A DNA stretch of 64,000 nt. It comes from Myrica gale. Its lineage: Eukaryota > Streptophyta > Magnoliopsida > Fagales > Myricaceae. Position numbers and translations under genes: made by a program. The notes beneath the pieces were generated by a model. It ran no database searches. It had not been told where the DNA came from and saw nothing but the letters and a program-made list of their open reading frames with translations. Shown here piece by piece: positions 1 through 14,300 of the stretch (positions are counted from its first letter, which is position 1; each line of letters opens with the position of its first letter). The stretch lies in contig OZ005620.1 in NCBI GenBank assembly GCA_963930655.1, positions 21,271,001 through 21,335,000 of the forward strand, in the 5' to 3' direction.

Positions 1-300
1 ATTAATGCCTTCATAATGTATGTGATTCCCAGGATTGTGTCCTGCTAATTAAGGATTGTCAGCGGGTTCTTGTCAAGCTGTTTCAGCGATAATTTGATAT
101 ACAGAAACTGGAAAATGATCATATTTTCTTTTGAGCATGCGAATTAACTGTCAACTACCTGTTGGTTCCCAAGAAATTAATACATAGCAGCCAACTGTTC
201 CCACGAATATTATTTATTCCACTAATGGTGAAACGATGAAGAACAGAATTCCTATTGTTTTTTGATGCGAAGTTAACGTGATAGATTTGTGTCTCTGTAG

Positions 301-1027
301 GTGCATGGGGTTCTGAACATTTTGGGGGGAGGAGTGCTCTTGCCCATTGGTGTGCTCTTCGCGAGGTACTTGAGGACATATAATTTCGGGACTAAAGAGG
401 ACAGGTGGTTTAATCTGCACCGTTTCTGCCAGATTGCTGGTTCGGTTCTACTCGCCGCCGGCGGATCCATTGGTGTATCTCTTGGATCTTCTTCAAAATA
501 TTACGTTTTTACCACCCATCGGCTTCTTGCCATATTCATTTTGACGTTCACAGGACTACAAGTAACTCTCTCCCTCTGCGTTATCTTTCTAGTTCTCCTT
601 CTCTCTGATTGATTTCTTTGAAGGTTTATATCAAATCTTCTCGTTAATTTGTACTCTGTTCGTATCTTAGGTATTGGCTTTACGTTTAATACCAAAGGAA
701 TACGATGAGTATCGCAAGCCCTGGAACATGTACCACCACTTTCTTGGCTATTCACTCCTCGCCTTGATTTCTGTCAATATATTTTATGGGATTTCCATTT
801 TGAGGCCGGAGAACAAACGCTGGAAATGGGCTTATATTGGAATTCTTATAGCTTTTGGAGTCATTATATTGGGGTTGGAGGTTTGCAATTGGATGCTATT
901 CTTTAAAGACAAAAAAGAAAGAGCAAAGAGGGAAACTGAAGCGAAGGGTCCGGACAAGAGTACAACTGGAAGCACGCCGCAGTCGGTCGAATCGTCGAAA
1001 GGAACTAAGACTCAGAGTTGCCCTTAG
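301..1027 (+). CDS. Cytochrome b561 domain protein (CYBDOM-type), 3' part
   Basis: Last two exons of a gene that begins before the window: join(301..561, 671..1027). The first exon follows an acceptor ending tctctgtag, and the second follows ttag; both joints keep frame. The protein shows the b561 core of several membrane helices with the expected haem-ligand histidines: His in HGVLN at the exon start, FNLHRF, TTHRLL and MYHHFLGY. A basic, charged tail (FKDKKERAKRETEAK) follows the last helix and ends at TAG. In plants such domains usually sit behind an N-terminal DOMON domain and carry electrons from ascorbate across a membrane. The N-terminal part is outside the window, so DOMON is an inference. 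No lesion is seen. Confidence 0.85.
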
Positions 1028-2761
1028 AACAAATCTTCGGTCTTTTGTTTTGTTTTGTTATGTTTATTTTATTTTATTTTATTTTTTATTGGCATGGAGT
1101 CTTTCAATGTTCCGTTTTCCTTCACGAACGTGTTTGTGTGGTGCTCGGGGTGACGCAGTGGATGTTTTTTTTTTTTTCCTAAACCACGTTTCATTCCTGA
1201 AACGAAGGGGGACAATGTTTGTCGCCTAATATAAGGAAAATGAGAAAATATTTACAGCTGAAAATATTTATTGGGAAAACAAAACAAGTTTCAGTGTTTG
1301 GCTAATTCCTTGAAAATAAATATATAGTGTTTGACAGATACTTCCTCTAATGATCCATTTGAATTATCAAAGGCTCCAATCGGGAAAGTTGTGTTCTTCT
1401 TACAAATTTGTCAATCAGCAAATGAAGAGTTATCTATAAAGCCTCTACTCATCGTAGCTTTCTTGCAACTTTATCTCAACAAACTAATTGCGAAAATGTG
1501 AAATTAAAGTTCAAATGATAGCGAAATATTAAAAATAATGAAAGCATATCCCATAAAATACGAATTACAACTTGAAATGCTAAAATAAATTTTTGTTATT
1601 GATAAAGATATTAAAAACACTGCATAATAATAAATTGAGTCTACCAAAAAAAGAAAGAGAAATGACAAAAAAATCATATATTAAACAAATCATGTACATG
1701 TTAAAACTCTCTGTCCTTGACCACTTATCACAGTTTCCTTTGACTCTTTTAACCCCTACCAAACACATATGTTTTTGAAAATATTTTACATGAAAATATA
1801 TTCGGTCGAAACAAACGCAACCTAAATGACTGAATTACACAAAAATCACCGAAGGTGGTGGCTTAGCGATGATGGGCTCTGGCTACAACACGGGGGTTAT
1901 GTCTTCTAAAAAGTTTAAATCTTTACAATTTCATTCTGCTATAGATGATCCCACTGCACATGCTAGGTTTCAGTGAACAAGGTCGATGATCACAAAAGAC
2001 TAGTTGAATTACAATTATTGGAGTTTTGCAAATTTTTGTAAGGCTAGTTTTCACCATTTTTTCAGGATTCTAAGTATATTCACAATTCTACCACCGAACA
2101 TATTCAGAATTCAAACACAAAAACCAATACATTTTACACAATCTCCAACAACTTTTTAATTTTTTATTCAACATAAATTTTCTCTCTCTATACTTTTTCA
2201 CATAACTCCAATATTTTTTTATTAAACAATTACATCAAATCATTTCTCTCTCTACTTTACACAAACACCAATAAAACACTATTCAACATAAAAATTCACA
2301 ACTTCTCTAAAATCTTACATTTTTTCTCAAAATGAACATCACTTAGAGTATTTAGAGAGTAGAAATCTTATTTTTCACTAATGAATTATAGGTTCAATAT
2401 CATTTAGAGGTATGAAATATCATTTTCATATTGAACCCTTCAATTACTAAAATCCATATGAATAAATTTTTATGGTCGGTATGTGTTAAATCCATATGAA
2501 TACAACACGATTTTGATAGTCAGATCTTACTAGAGGGTGCACATTGATGAATTTTATTAGTTAGAGAGTTTAATGTGATAAATTTAATAGTTTGAACCCC
2601 TGAAATGACATTAACTCTACGAATTCAGGAACTAAAGTAATTTTTGTAATTTAAATATTTTTGTTTGTAATTAACCCAGCCCCATTTCACTAAGTTATCT
2701 AAAAAAAACTATTTGAAAGTCCTGCCAACAAATCAGAGAGTTAGCATCCTAAGACACGAAA

Positions 2762-3617
2762 TTTAGGGGGCGTTTATTTGCCGAAATTTTGGAGAATATT
2801 TCCAAAATTTTGGGAATCTTGTAGAGTTAGAAATTTTTTGGGGTTTGTGAAACGTTGTTATAATTTTAAAATATTTTAAATAATTTTTGAAAATTTTAAG
2901 ATAATTATAAAAAGTAATGATTGCAATCTTTATTTTTTTTTATTGTTTTATTGTTTTTTTCACTACCCACGTACGTTTTGTCTTTTGCTGTTGGCCTTTT
3001 TTTCTTTATTGGTTACACGGAAATTTGTTGTCCGCTTCTGTTTTTGTGTTTTTTTTTTCTTTTTGTTGTTTACTTCCCCACTTTTCCGCTCAAGTAAAGT
3101 CACCTTATGGTTTTTTTTGGGATACATATAAAATCAGTCTCTGTGCTATACGAAAAAATCGTTTTAGTCCCTGTGATATGAAAAACATCAATTTAGTCCC
3201 TGTGATTCTATTTTCGTTTGTTATTGGTCCTCCATCAGGGACTGATTTTATCACTTTCTGAAATCACAGGGACTAAATTGATGTTTTTCATATCACAGGG
3301 ACTAAAATCGATTTTTACGTATAGCACAAGGACCAATTTTGCATTTATCCTTTTTTTTTTCTTATCTGCAGAGACATGTCAGCTGCTGGTCGGAGGTCTG
3401 ACAGATGCTTCTGTTTTTCTGGCACGGTGGGGACAACGTGTTTTCTGATTCCAAATTTGCCCTCCGAAAGTTTTAAGAGACTCTTTGTTGATGGGTATAT
3501 TTGGTAATTTGAGCAAAACAAACGCGATTAGTTGCCCCCAACGTTTTGAACCGTACACGTTTAAGTGTGTTTTTGTCCTTGAAACATCTCAAATTACCAA
3601 AACAAACGCCCCCTTAG
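2762..3617. mobile_element. Possible PIF/Harbinger-like miniature element
   Basis: The left end reads TTA then GGGGGCGTTTATTT. The right end reads AAACAAACGCCCCC then TTA. The inverted match is about 14 bases, flanked by TTA on both sides, as expected of PIF/Harbinger-type insertions. The interior has no transposase and includes a second, nested fold-back element. The match is short, so the call is tentative. Confidence 0.35.
3120..3350. mobile_element. Fold-back MITE with ~90-bp inverted arms
   Basis: Two arms of about 90 bp (about 3120-3210 and 3261-3350) are near-perfect reverse complements with a ~50-bp spacer. Each arm carries two copies of a phrase like tagtccctgtgat. The ends are ggata / tatcc, and both sides abut T-runs that could hide a target duplication. 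There is no coding sequence. This 'agtccctgtg' style is common among non-autonomous Mutator-like or fold-back plant elements; the superfamily is inferred only. Confidence 0.7.
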
Positions 3618-4191
3618 AACTTTTAAGTGTATTTTTTTTAAAAAAAGTAAAATTTCTAAATCATGAAAGATTTTTAATTAAGGTCATGTTTATTTTGAGA
3701 AATTTTTTGAATTTTAAAATTAATATGAATATTTAGGTGATGTTTGAACTTTATTGACATGTATGTAAAAGTTTTTAAATTGTATTGATGTGTTTAAAAA
3801 AGATAATATTAAGTTATATTGGTATGAGTGTAGAAATAATATTAGAAATATAAATTTAAAAAATTAGATTCAAATTCTAAAAATTTTAGCAAAACAAATA
3901 ACAAACATGCCCTAAATCTCAATTTTCTTTTTGCCCTGCGCTGCTTCATAATTCATATCATAACGTTCCATTCTATGTGTTTTTTTTTGTCCGAGCTTCA
4001 GAACATTTTATATTGTGTGAAAAAACTTTATTAATTATACGTGGCAGCCAAAAAATTCATGCCCCTAAATATTAATAAAAACGGGAAAAGATGCAACGAA
4101 CACCTCACAAGTCACAGCCCGGCGTGAGCGTCCACAGGCCTTGCGTTTTCTTCTTGTACATTTGTTCTCGTTCTGCCTACACAAGGAGCTC

Positions 4192-6853
4192 ATGGCTGCT
4201 CCGGCGGTTGAAGGCGCGGCCGTGGCAGCGCTCCGTTCGGTCATGCTTCGGGTCCGTCAAGCGGCGGAGCGGTCGGGTCACGTATCCGAACGGGTCCGGG
4301 TGGTGGCCGTTTCAAAAACCAAGCCGGTCTCTCTCATCCGCCAAGTCTATGACGCTGGCCACCGTTGCTTCGGCGAGAACTACGTCCAAGAAATCCTCGA
4401 GAAAGCTCCTCAGGTCTGTCTCTCTCCATCTCTCTTTCTGGTTTTGTTTACTCAAGTGTTTGTGAGGTTTCAATTGTGGTTTTTTCTTGGACCTTAATTT
4501 TACGTGCTTTTTTTTTCCCTCTGTAGCTTCCTGAAGACATAAAATGGCATTATATTGGGCATTTGCAGAGCAACAAAGTCAAATCGCTGCTCTGTATGCT
4601 CTTCCTTCTTCTTCTCAATATCGCCGCTTATTTTTTACTTATCTGTTTTCCTCGTTGGAATTGTAACCTTAATTTTTCGGAATGCATAATGTTACATTTA
4701 TTTTTCTTTTCTAGTAACTAATAATAGTGCGGAAAACTTTTAGTGCATGTTCTAGGGTGTGAATCGTATTTCGGATTATATGCTTCGTTTTTTGACGAAT
4801 GTAATCCCAATGCAGAGATAAGAGTATCAATACCCCTTGGTTTTAGGATTTGGTGCATGGTAAGGGCACAATGATACCTATTTGCAAAAGGGGTTGAGCA
4901 ATCTGATCAATGTTTGCCATATGAGAGCTGGGTGTGTGTGTCTTGTGCATAATGAATAGTGATAGAGCGATTCCCCACTTGATGATTTGGTTACGACATA
5001 TGCATTAACCATTAACCATTTATCTGGTTCTATTTTATCTTATTTTAAATAACTCAGAGCGGAGTGTAGTGGATGGTAAACTTTAAACTTTTACATGCAG
5101 CTGGAGTCCCAAATCTGGCAATGGTTGAGGGCGTAGATAATGAGAAGGTAAAGACTTAGCCCAATATATGTATGTTTGTTGCAGGTAAGAACCAAGTTCA
5201 TCATTTCTTTTTTATGACAGATGAAATTCAGTTCATTCTTTTTTTCAGATTGTACTTGCTTGATGCTTTCCAAAAGTTATTGATGTTATAATTCTCGTAT
5301 TATTCTGCTTAAATTCCAGGGCAGTGTTTTTAGTACTCCTAGATGAAAACAAACAGCAATTCCAACAGATCCAGTTGGAATGTCATACAATGGCAATGAC
5401 TTACTTTGCCTTTGTAATCCACAGATTGCAAATCATCTTGACCGTGCAGTTTCAAGTCTTGGCAGAAATCCTTTGAAGGTGTTTGTGCAAGTGAATACCA
5501 GTGGAGAAGCATGTGAGCAGAACTGAAAGCCATTGTTTATTTGTTGTATCATGCCCATTTTTGCGGAAGTTGTGCTTGTTATTTAGACAGGAGTAATTAT
5601 GAGTTTTAGCAGCTCTGGAATGCCACGAGCCTCTTTTCCACTCTCCTGCTTTTAGCATCATATGCTTATCCTCAAATACTAGCATCTCTGTGTTCCTACA
5701 CTGCTAAAAATATCTACTTTGGCTACAGTGTAAAATCACCCGTCTAGATTTCTTGACATTTTCAATGTTGACTTGGCTGCTTGCTAAGGCAGCTGGAGTA
5801 TTCATGCCCTGGCGTATTCTACCTGTGATTCCATGTGCAAAAATAGCATCATCTTCTTGATAATCAATTTCTTCTCTTTGCATTAATTTTGAGGATTCAT
5901 TTGTCTTGCAGCCTGCCTCCCAAATTTTCCTTGACTGGTTTGTTGGAATTTTGTGCCATTCTTGCAGCAAAATCCGGGATTGATCCTTCTGGTTGTGTTG
6001 AACTCGTGAAACATGTTAAATTGCAGTGCTCGAATCTGGAGTTCTCTGGCCTGATGACAATAGGGATGCCGGACTATTCATCAACTCCAGAGAACTTCAA
6101 GGTGCTAATTCTGCATTGCACAATGAAGTGACACTGCATATGTAGATTGGTCTATTTTCTACATGTAATTTTTTTTCTTTCTTCGGGGTTTTTACTTTGT
6201 TAGCTAATTTACTTGAGATGTTGTTTCTTTGTTGTTATGCATTAGATGCTATCAAACTGTAGGACTGAGGTTTGCAAGGCACTTGGAATGGTGGAGGAGC
6301 AATGCGAGCTGTCAATGGGCATGTCTGGTGACTTTGAGCTAGCGGTAAAAAAGCTTTATCTGGGCAAAAATGATTCACAGTGACGATAGCAATAAACTTC
6401 AACTTCCTTGCTTGTTGACTGCTGGATGTTACTGCATGACTTTGATTGCTGAACACTTTAGTAAGAAATGGTTTACAAAGCTACATAAATTTCTAGGAAA
6501 TGTTTGGAGAATACTAGGAAAGCACTGCCGAAGTGGTTTGGAAGCGTTCCAAAAGTGATAAGGGAATTGCCTCTGAAACATTGGGAAATATACAATGAAT
6601 TTATGAATCAGTCGTCTTAAAAAACTGAAAATGTGTTTCATGTTGTTCTTGCATTTTGTAGATCATTTTGAAAGCCTTACATCTCGTAAAATACTCTTTG
6701 ATAATCAAGAAGGCAGGAGATAGTCACTAAAAAGATCTTGCCACTGATAATGGCACTTTCTGATATCTGCAGATTGAGATGGGCAGCACAAATGTGAGAG
6801 TTGGATCAACCATATTTGGCCCAAGGGAGTCTGCCAAGAAACAGCCAAATTAG
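4192..6853 (+). CDS. Pyridoxal phosphate homeostasis protein (YggS/PROSC family)
   Basis: Seven exons: join(4192..4413, 4527..4593, 5101..5147, 5425..5512, 5968..6101, 6246..6344, 6773..6853). They total 738 nt, or 245 residues plus TAG, with all phases consistent. The family binds PLP on a lysine in a TIM-barrel fold and buffers cellular vitamin B6; no enzymatic reaction is established. Visible family motifs: VAVSKTKP (PLP lysine probably K42), FGENYVQE, WHYIGHLQSNK, VFVQVNTSGE, FSGLMTIG, LSMGMSGDFELAIEMGS and VRVGSTIFGPR near the C-terminus. The start ATG is the first in frame and the product is close to the usual family length. No targeting peptide is evident, so it is probably cytosolic. 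The gene looks intact. Confidence 0.93.
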
Positions 6854-8303
6854 TTTCCCCAAGTTGCGTACTGGTGCCAAAGAAAAGGAAGGGAAGAGGA
6901 AATCGACGAAATTAGAAATTGTACTTTATATCTGTATCTCATTTTTTAACCATATCAATGTGACTACTTGTCGAATTCCTTATACTTTTGGCTCGTCAAC
7001 TCTTTGATAACACAAGTAAGTCAATGGTTGTACATTAATGTGGCAAAGAACTTTATTACCATATTAGATTAATACTTACAAATTGGTTTAAGCTATTTTT
7101 ATTTCTGATGCTGAATTCACCATCTGGCCATCTGTTTAGTAGTAACAAGTGGATGTTGGCTATTGGCTATTGCAGATTTCTTACCACCATTCTTTGACGT
7201 AAGTGCCTTTTTCAAATGTCTACAAATTCCTCCCAAGTCCCAAGAGACAACATCCTTATGGCCTAATCTGGCATAAGTAATAACATTATTTGTATTATCG
7301 TTTCAAAGTATAGCAAATCGAGCTGCATAAACACCCAGAAGTTGGTTCCGATTACACATGCGATATTTGCCAACAGATTTGCCCGTGTCTAACTCAGATT
7401 CTAAATCAGGATTTGGCTTGGTGTAGTTCTTCCCAAACGTGAAGCCTAGCCACCGTTATCCGACGGTAATAAAGAACATTTCAAAAAGAATGTGTGGAAA
7501 AAAATGTTATCTTTTTGTGCCAAAAAAAAATGAAAGAGAGAGAATTGTTTTTGCTTTTGAGAAATTTACAAATAACATAACGTCTTTTTAAAAACCTCGG
7601 GTTTGAAATTTTTTTAAAAAGCTAACTCGATTTGTCATTTGATATCGAAACTCACGGAACCTAATACCGTTAGACTTGTTTAACGAAAAAATTTTCCCAC
7701 TCAGTCACAATATAATACGTGTCATTAAACTAAATATAAAATAGAAGTATTTTTAAAAATAACACTTTTTTACCGACTCCTAAAATTTTATCCTATAATT
7801 TTACTAAAATATTGTTGCTATACGCCATGAAAATTTTACTAACATTTTGTTATCAAACAACATGTAAGTGATGTTTGATACCCCAATATTTTAAAGTATC
7901 AAAATTTATAACAAATCAAACACGCTCCAATTTTTTTAATATTTATACATATTATAAGTCTTACATAAATTCTAATAAATTTCAATATTTAAAAAATTAT
8001 TAAAATTTTAAAAATATTCTCGACAAACAAACGTATCTGTATGTTATTTATAAATTTTACTTTATTTTTTAACCTCAACGGGCAAAATCCAGGAATGGTT
8101 AAAACAGTGTCAGCGACGGACTTGGATGCTTTCAAGAAAAAAAAAAAAGACGGACTTGGATGTTTCCTTATCACCGAGTCAATTCACAAACCTCGTATAA
8201 CTCATAAACCTCACTTCAAAGCGCCCAAACTACCGCCTTCCTAATCCTAAACCCTATCACTAGCTCACTTCAGCTTCAACAACGTCCACTCCGACACTTC
8301 CCA
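6854..8303. other. Intergenic between PLP-binding protein and branching enzyme genes
   Basis: No gene recognised. AT-rich, with the 3' flank of the upstream gene and presumably the promoter of the branching-enzyme-like gene. Short inverted matches (for example tgtttgata and tatcaaa near 7875-7920) hint at a small MITE but are too weak to call. Confidence 0.55.
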
Positions 8304-11300
8304 ATGGTTTCACTTGCTCTCCCAACCAGCGTTTCCCTCTACCCGAACGGCCCCTCCATCCAAAACCAATCCCAGTACGTACCCCTTGCCCTTGGACTCA
8401 CTTTTCCCAGAAAATTTAAGATTATCTGCTCAGCCACAGAGCAACCTCAACCACCACCACCACCACCACAACAACGCCAACACCCCAAGAAGAAGAACGT
8501 GGCAGAGGGCGAGAAAGGGGTCGACCCAGTTGGCTTCCTCACCAAACTCGGCATTTCCCATAAAGCTTTCGCTCAGTTCCTCCGTGAAAGGTAATAAACA
8601 AAATATTAATCAGAAAAAGAGGATAATAAAAGCAGACAATGGAGTGTTTTGATGATGAAAGAAAGTGTTAGAGAAAGAAAGGATGTTGGGATTGTTTTAG
8701 TGATATATATTTTTCTACTTTAGTAAATTGTCGTAATGTTTTACATGTTGTTTTAGTTGAACTATGCAGGCATAAAGCGGCGAAGGACCTCAAAGATGAA
8801 ATTTTGAAACGTCACGTCAATCTCAGGGATATGTCTTCTGGGTTAGTGCCACCAAATCCGACTTTTTAAGGACTTTTTTTTACATGTTATTCGTAGTCCA
8901 TTTGGTGTGTTATGGTTTTGCTTTGATGGGAAGGATATTTCATATATTTTAAAATTCTAAGTTCATTCGCAAAAGAGACGGATGTATTTGTAATGGATGA
9001 CGAATCACGCTGAATGGATTTGTGAAAATGTCATTGATGTTGTTGGTTGCTGTCCAGTTCGTTTCATGATATTTGGGTCATAAGGGACTCATCTATCTGT
9101 CAATGTGATGGAGGACTTGAGGTTTTGTCGAAGATAGGTTGATATTTGTTGGTTTTCTTGTCTAGATACGAGATATTGGGCATGCATCGCCATGTGGAAC
9201 ATCGAGTGGATTATATGGAATGGGCTCCAGGTTCAACACTATGCTTAAATGTTTCTTCTTTGCTTTGATATCGTTTTATAATTTTATTTAACCATGTGGA
9301 CAAGTTTTTAGCTTTGACTTTTCTCTAATTCTCACCTAAATGGAGACCACTTAGGTTACAGAAATTTTACTTGAATTCTATTCTTCGGTATTTGCTAGAC
9401 TTTAAGCACCTGGCCAAAAAACTTGCGTAACTATGTAAGTAATCAGATAATCAAGATTTTTAGCCGGATTCTCTAGTGAACTTTTCTCTTCTTCAGCTCA
9501 GTTCTTTAACTATCAATTACCTTTCTGCTATCTGAAACATATGCGGGCTTGTCAGATTTTTTGGACCAAGATTAGAACTCAATGTGAAGCCATGGTCTGC
9601 CCTCAGACCCAACTTTCATTTTTCCAAAATTCCTGCTTCTCCTACATCATGAATGTTAACTAAGCATATTAATTACAGGTGCTCGGTACTGTGCATTGGT
9701 TGGTGATTTCAATGGTTGGTCACCAACGGAGAATTCTGCAAGAGAGGGTCATTTCGGCCGTGATGATTATGGATACTGGTTCATCATACTTGAAGATAAG
9801 TTGAGAGAGGGAGAAAAACCTGATGAACTCTATTTTCAGCAATACAATTATGTTGACAACTATGATAAAGGTGACAGTGGTGTTACTATCGAGGAGATCT
9901 TCGAGAAAGCAAAAGATGAGTACTGGGAACCTGGTGAGGACCGATTTGTGAAGAATCGTTTTGAGGTTCCAGCAAAGTTATATGAGCAAATATTTGGTCC
10001 TAATGGCCCACAAACTTTAGAGGAAATGGAAAAAATAATGGAAGAAACACCAGATCCAGAAACGAGATATCAGGCATGGAAAGAACTGCATAAAAATGAT
10101 CCACCTAGTAACTTACCTCCTTTTGATGTAATTGATAATGAAAAAGAGTATGACATTTTTAATGTGGTTAGTAGTCCTGAATGGTTAGAGAAAATTCGAA
10201 ATAAGAAGCCTCCTCTGGCATATTGGGAAGAGACTCGTAAAGGAAGGAAGGCATGGTTGAAAAAGTACATTCCAGGTATTCCTCATGGAAGCAAATACAG
10301 GGTCTATTTTAACACTCCTAATGGACCATTGGAACGGGTGCCTGCTTGGGCTACTTATGTGCAACCAGGTAATTTGCATCTGCTGAAAGTCATTTGTTCT
10401 TTGTATCTGTGCCAGGCAGCAGATCATCTTTCATACCTCCTTGTCTCTTTTAGGTGCAAAATTAAATATTGGTTTTAAAAAATTGAGGATATATGTTTGT
10501 GATTTAAATGACCAGCAACATTTGGTCACCTGTCATACTGTAGGCATGTCTTTGTTTGGATGAAATCAGCACAGCAGTACAACTTCATTATTTCATCTTT
10601 GGCACACCAAGTTATTACCATCGCTTTTATTTTGTGGGTCATTAGATTCAGTTATTGCTGGCCTCATAAATAATTGTAAAGGGAGGTAGGATTTCTATCT
10701 AGAATAAGTGCTAAGCACAGGACAGACATACCCTGCCTGCTAGTAACTGTAGTGGCTACCACATCTCGTTTAGAAGTATCTGGCATCATATACTTTTTTT
10801 CCCTCTCCTTCAATTACTTTATGAGTATCATTTACAAGTGTGGAATGCTGCATTGCATTTGATTTGTGTAAATGTTGGTTATATCCAGAAGCAGATGGAA
10901 ATCAAGCTTTTGCGATTCACTGGGAACCACCCCCTGAATCTGCGTACAAATGGAAAAATGCGCACCCAAAGGTGCCAAAATCCTTGCGTATTTATGAATG
11001 CCATGTAGGAATTAGTGGAACAGAACACAAAATTTCTTCGTTTTGTGAGTTTACAGAGAAGGTAATTCCCTTGTTATTGCTTTATTGCATTATTCCTTTG
11101 ATTCAGTACTATGGCATCCAATTTTCTTCAGCGTCACTCTATATTGTTTCCAATACAGGTCCTTCCTCATGTAAAAGAAGCTGGATACAATGCAATCCAG
11201 TTGATTGGAGTTGTTGAGCACAAAGATTATTTTACTGTTGGTTATAGAGTGAGTTAATTTGCTTCTCCTTTTGTCTTACCCTTTCTAACAATATGCATAT

Positions 11301-14300
11301 TGCTAATGTATATATTTAGAGTCCTCTCAATTGTGGACACCGCCGTTCACTTCTGTTTTCTCTTTCTTACTAATGTTAATTAGCAGAAGTTTCTCATTTG
11401 GAAATTATGTAGGATCTGTATTGACAAGGATCCATGCTTTTAGGATTTTTGCAACTTTGTCCAGGCTCCAGTTAATATTTCAATATGCTTTAACATTTAG
11501 ATTTGGACAAGAAAAAAATTAAAATATGACATGATACCTAGAAAGTAATTTTGAAAAATAAGCAAATGGTGAAGTCTGGTTGATACCTTAACTTTTTTTT
11601 CTTCTTCTTTTTGTTTCATTGCTGTTATTTTATTGTTAATTTTTAGGAAACGTGTTAAATGCACAGATTCGCATGTTCCTGTTTTCTGCTAATATCTCTT
11701 GGCATTGAACATATGATCCAATCTTATAGACCACCTCAACTTGAGAGTTGAGAATTAGTATTTCATTATTATTTTTTCATTCTTAGGTTTATTCTGTGCC
11801 TTTCATTGTATGATTCTATGAATGTGATCAAATATCTCTGTGGCAATGCAGGTTACTAATTTCTACGCTGTTAGCAGCAGATATGGAACTCCTGATGAGT
11901 TCAAGCGCTTAGTCGATGAAGCACATGGTTGTCTCAGAGTATCTGATGCCTTTCATTAGACTTAGTCATTTTAAGGGTTTCCTTGATATTTTTCTGAGTA
12001 GTTGAAAGAATAGCTTATGCAAGAGATGGATATTCTCATTACAAGACTTTTGTATTGCGTCATATATTACAAGTGGTCTCAAGAATAGATGATTTGATAA
12101 CAGTGTAGTAAGATGCTTATATGGGCCATTCAATGTATGGACTTGCACTACCTATAGGAAGACAAAACAAATTCGGAAACACATGTAGCACCAAATGATA
12201 CAAGAACCAAACAACACTCTTGAAATGAATTATCTGTTTAACTACTAAATTCATAGCATGAAAGTATGTATTTCGCAACAGAAGTTTAAGTTCTTTGTTT
12301 TTCGTTGTTGCTGATGACTGAAGCTTACAGAGTTGTCAAATGCATCTTTCATTTTGCAGGACTTGGACTGCTGGTGTTCTTAGACATTGTCCATTCTTAC
12401 TCAGCTGCAGATGAGATGGTTGGATTGTCACTATTTGATGGATCGAATGACTGCTACTTTCATACTGGTATATGTTCAAATCCCCTGTACTCTTCTCTAA
12501 TGGACAGCGGGTCTTTTTTTGAGTTATTTTCTTTTTCTAGGTTGGCCTTCTTGCTCCTTTCCTTGTCAGTGGTGCCTCAACTCTATTTTCTTTTTCTCTC
12601 TCTCTTTTTTTTTGTTGGGGGGGGGGGGAGGTTTAGGGCCTTAGGCTAGAATCCACCTTAGGCTCTTGGTTTAATGCATTATCTATGGATACGCTTTTGG
12701 TTCCAAGTTTTCTAATCACACCACATCGTAGCCACTCCTGATAAACTGCCGCCATCCACTCTCCTCTTTAAATCACTAAGGGAAATAAGTCCTGTGAGAT
12801 GCATGTGATACCCTACATGCTGTCATCCACTTCTCTTTCCCACCACCTCTCCTATTGTATTAAATAATTCTTAATTAGCTGAATATTTGGTATCACAATG
12901 GATATGATCAAAAGAATTGAAAACCTAGGGACACTGTAACCATATCCAACCACAGGGAGTCTAGGGGTAAGAAAAACCAAAAAGAACTTGTTAGCTCATG
13001 TTCTAGAAATTAATTTTCATAAGGCATACCTAGTTGTGCCATGGAATAAAGATGCATTCGGGCTTTTCAGAATAGATAATGCCAGGTCAATGAGCTCTGG
13101 CTCGAATAACATGTCATCCTCTGGATTTAAAGTCATAAGCTCATGATCCTATGGGTGCCTAACTTACCAATTAAACTACGTGCATCTGTGATAAACAGGA
13201 AATGCAGTCACACCTAAAATAGTCCTTTTTTCCCTGGCTTCAGGTGCTGAGGCACATTCCTTGTGGAATCATATAAAATTATGAGTACTGTTGCTAATCT
13301 TGCCCAGATATTTTTTTTAGGAGCCAGGTTTCATCTTCCTGTACCATCTCTATATGCATCCTTTAAGAAATGTTTTTGGTTATTATTGAAAGAGTCCAAC
13401 TTAGGGCAAGAAGCTTACAAACTGATCACATCATTTATATCTTCTTTCAACATTTCCCTGCTTCAATAGGAAAACGAGGGCACCATAAGTACTGGGGTAC
13501 CAGAATGTTCAAATATGGCGAACCTGATGTGCTGCATTTTCTTCTCTCAAATCTGAACTGGTAACTGCAAAGCTGAAATGATTCTTCTGTTTGCAGACTA
13601 GTGGATTCATCTCAATTGCACCATTTGTCTTTTTGTAACTATTGGCCTGTGCTTATATAAGTGCTGTTATTTTGATTTTGGGAAATTATGATTATTTCTT
13701 TCCCGGCAATGCCCCCATTTGAGCGGGTGCTGTTGGTGTTGCTTATGCAATGATCTTTGAACAGGTGGGTTGTGGAGTATCAAATTGATGGTTTCCAGTT
13801 CCATTCACTCTCATCAATGATGTATACACACAATGGTTTTGCTTCTTTTACTGGCGACCTGGATGAGTAAGGCGTCTGTTGAAAATTTCCATTTTCCATA
13901 TGTTCCCGCATATTACTAGTTTATTTTTATGACACTGATATCAGACTGACTTAGGCTTAACTAACGCATTCTTAAATTTTAGATTTTTTACTTGAATACT
14001 TTTGCTAATCCAACACAACTTGCTTTGCATGTGTAGCCTCTAATCAGCCTAGAGAAGGTTTTGCTTGCAAACGTTGTATAACTTGACCTTTGTTATCTAT
14101 GCTATATCAAAACATGTCATTTAATATGTTAGTTAAATGTAACCTCATATGATTTTCGTTTGATACCAAGTTTTTCACCTTATTAGTATTCATGAATCTA
14201 GCCGGTTTCATTTTTTTGTCCCATTCTGTCATGGTTAAGGTTAATTGAAATTTTAATTGATTTTAAATTCTGTCTTCTTGCAGGTACTGTAATCAATATG

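Larger units (their letters stand above)
1028..4191. other. Intergenic, AT-rich, with MITE-like sequence
   Basis: No gene recognised. It holds the 3' flank of the b561 gene, long AT-rich tracts, and at least one fold-back element (3120-3350, listed separately). A larger pair of inverted ends, ttagggggcgttta near 2762 and its near complement (aacgccccctta) near 3617, suggests a further TTA-flanked miniature element around it. Short open frames here have no family resemblance. Confidence 0.6.

Noticed and set aside
8314-8652. 112-codon open frame overlapping exon 1 of the branching-enzyme-like gene
   Set aside because: Out-of-frame shadow; its His-run comes from a CCA/CAC repeat that encodes Pro in the real frame.
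12612-12630. G-runs and C-runs at 12612, 18267 and 22207
   Set aside because: Simple homopolymers inside introns; no evidence for function beyond possible sequencing difficulty.
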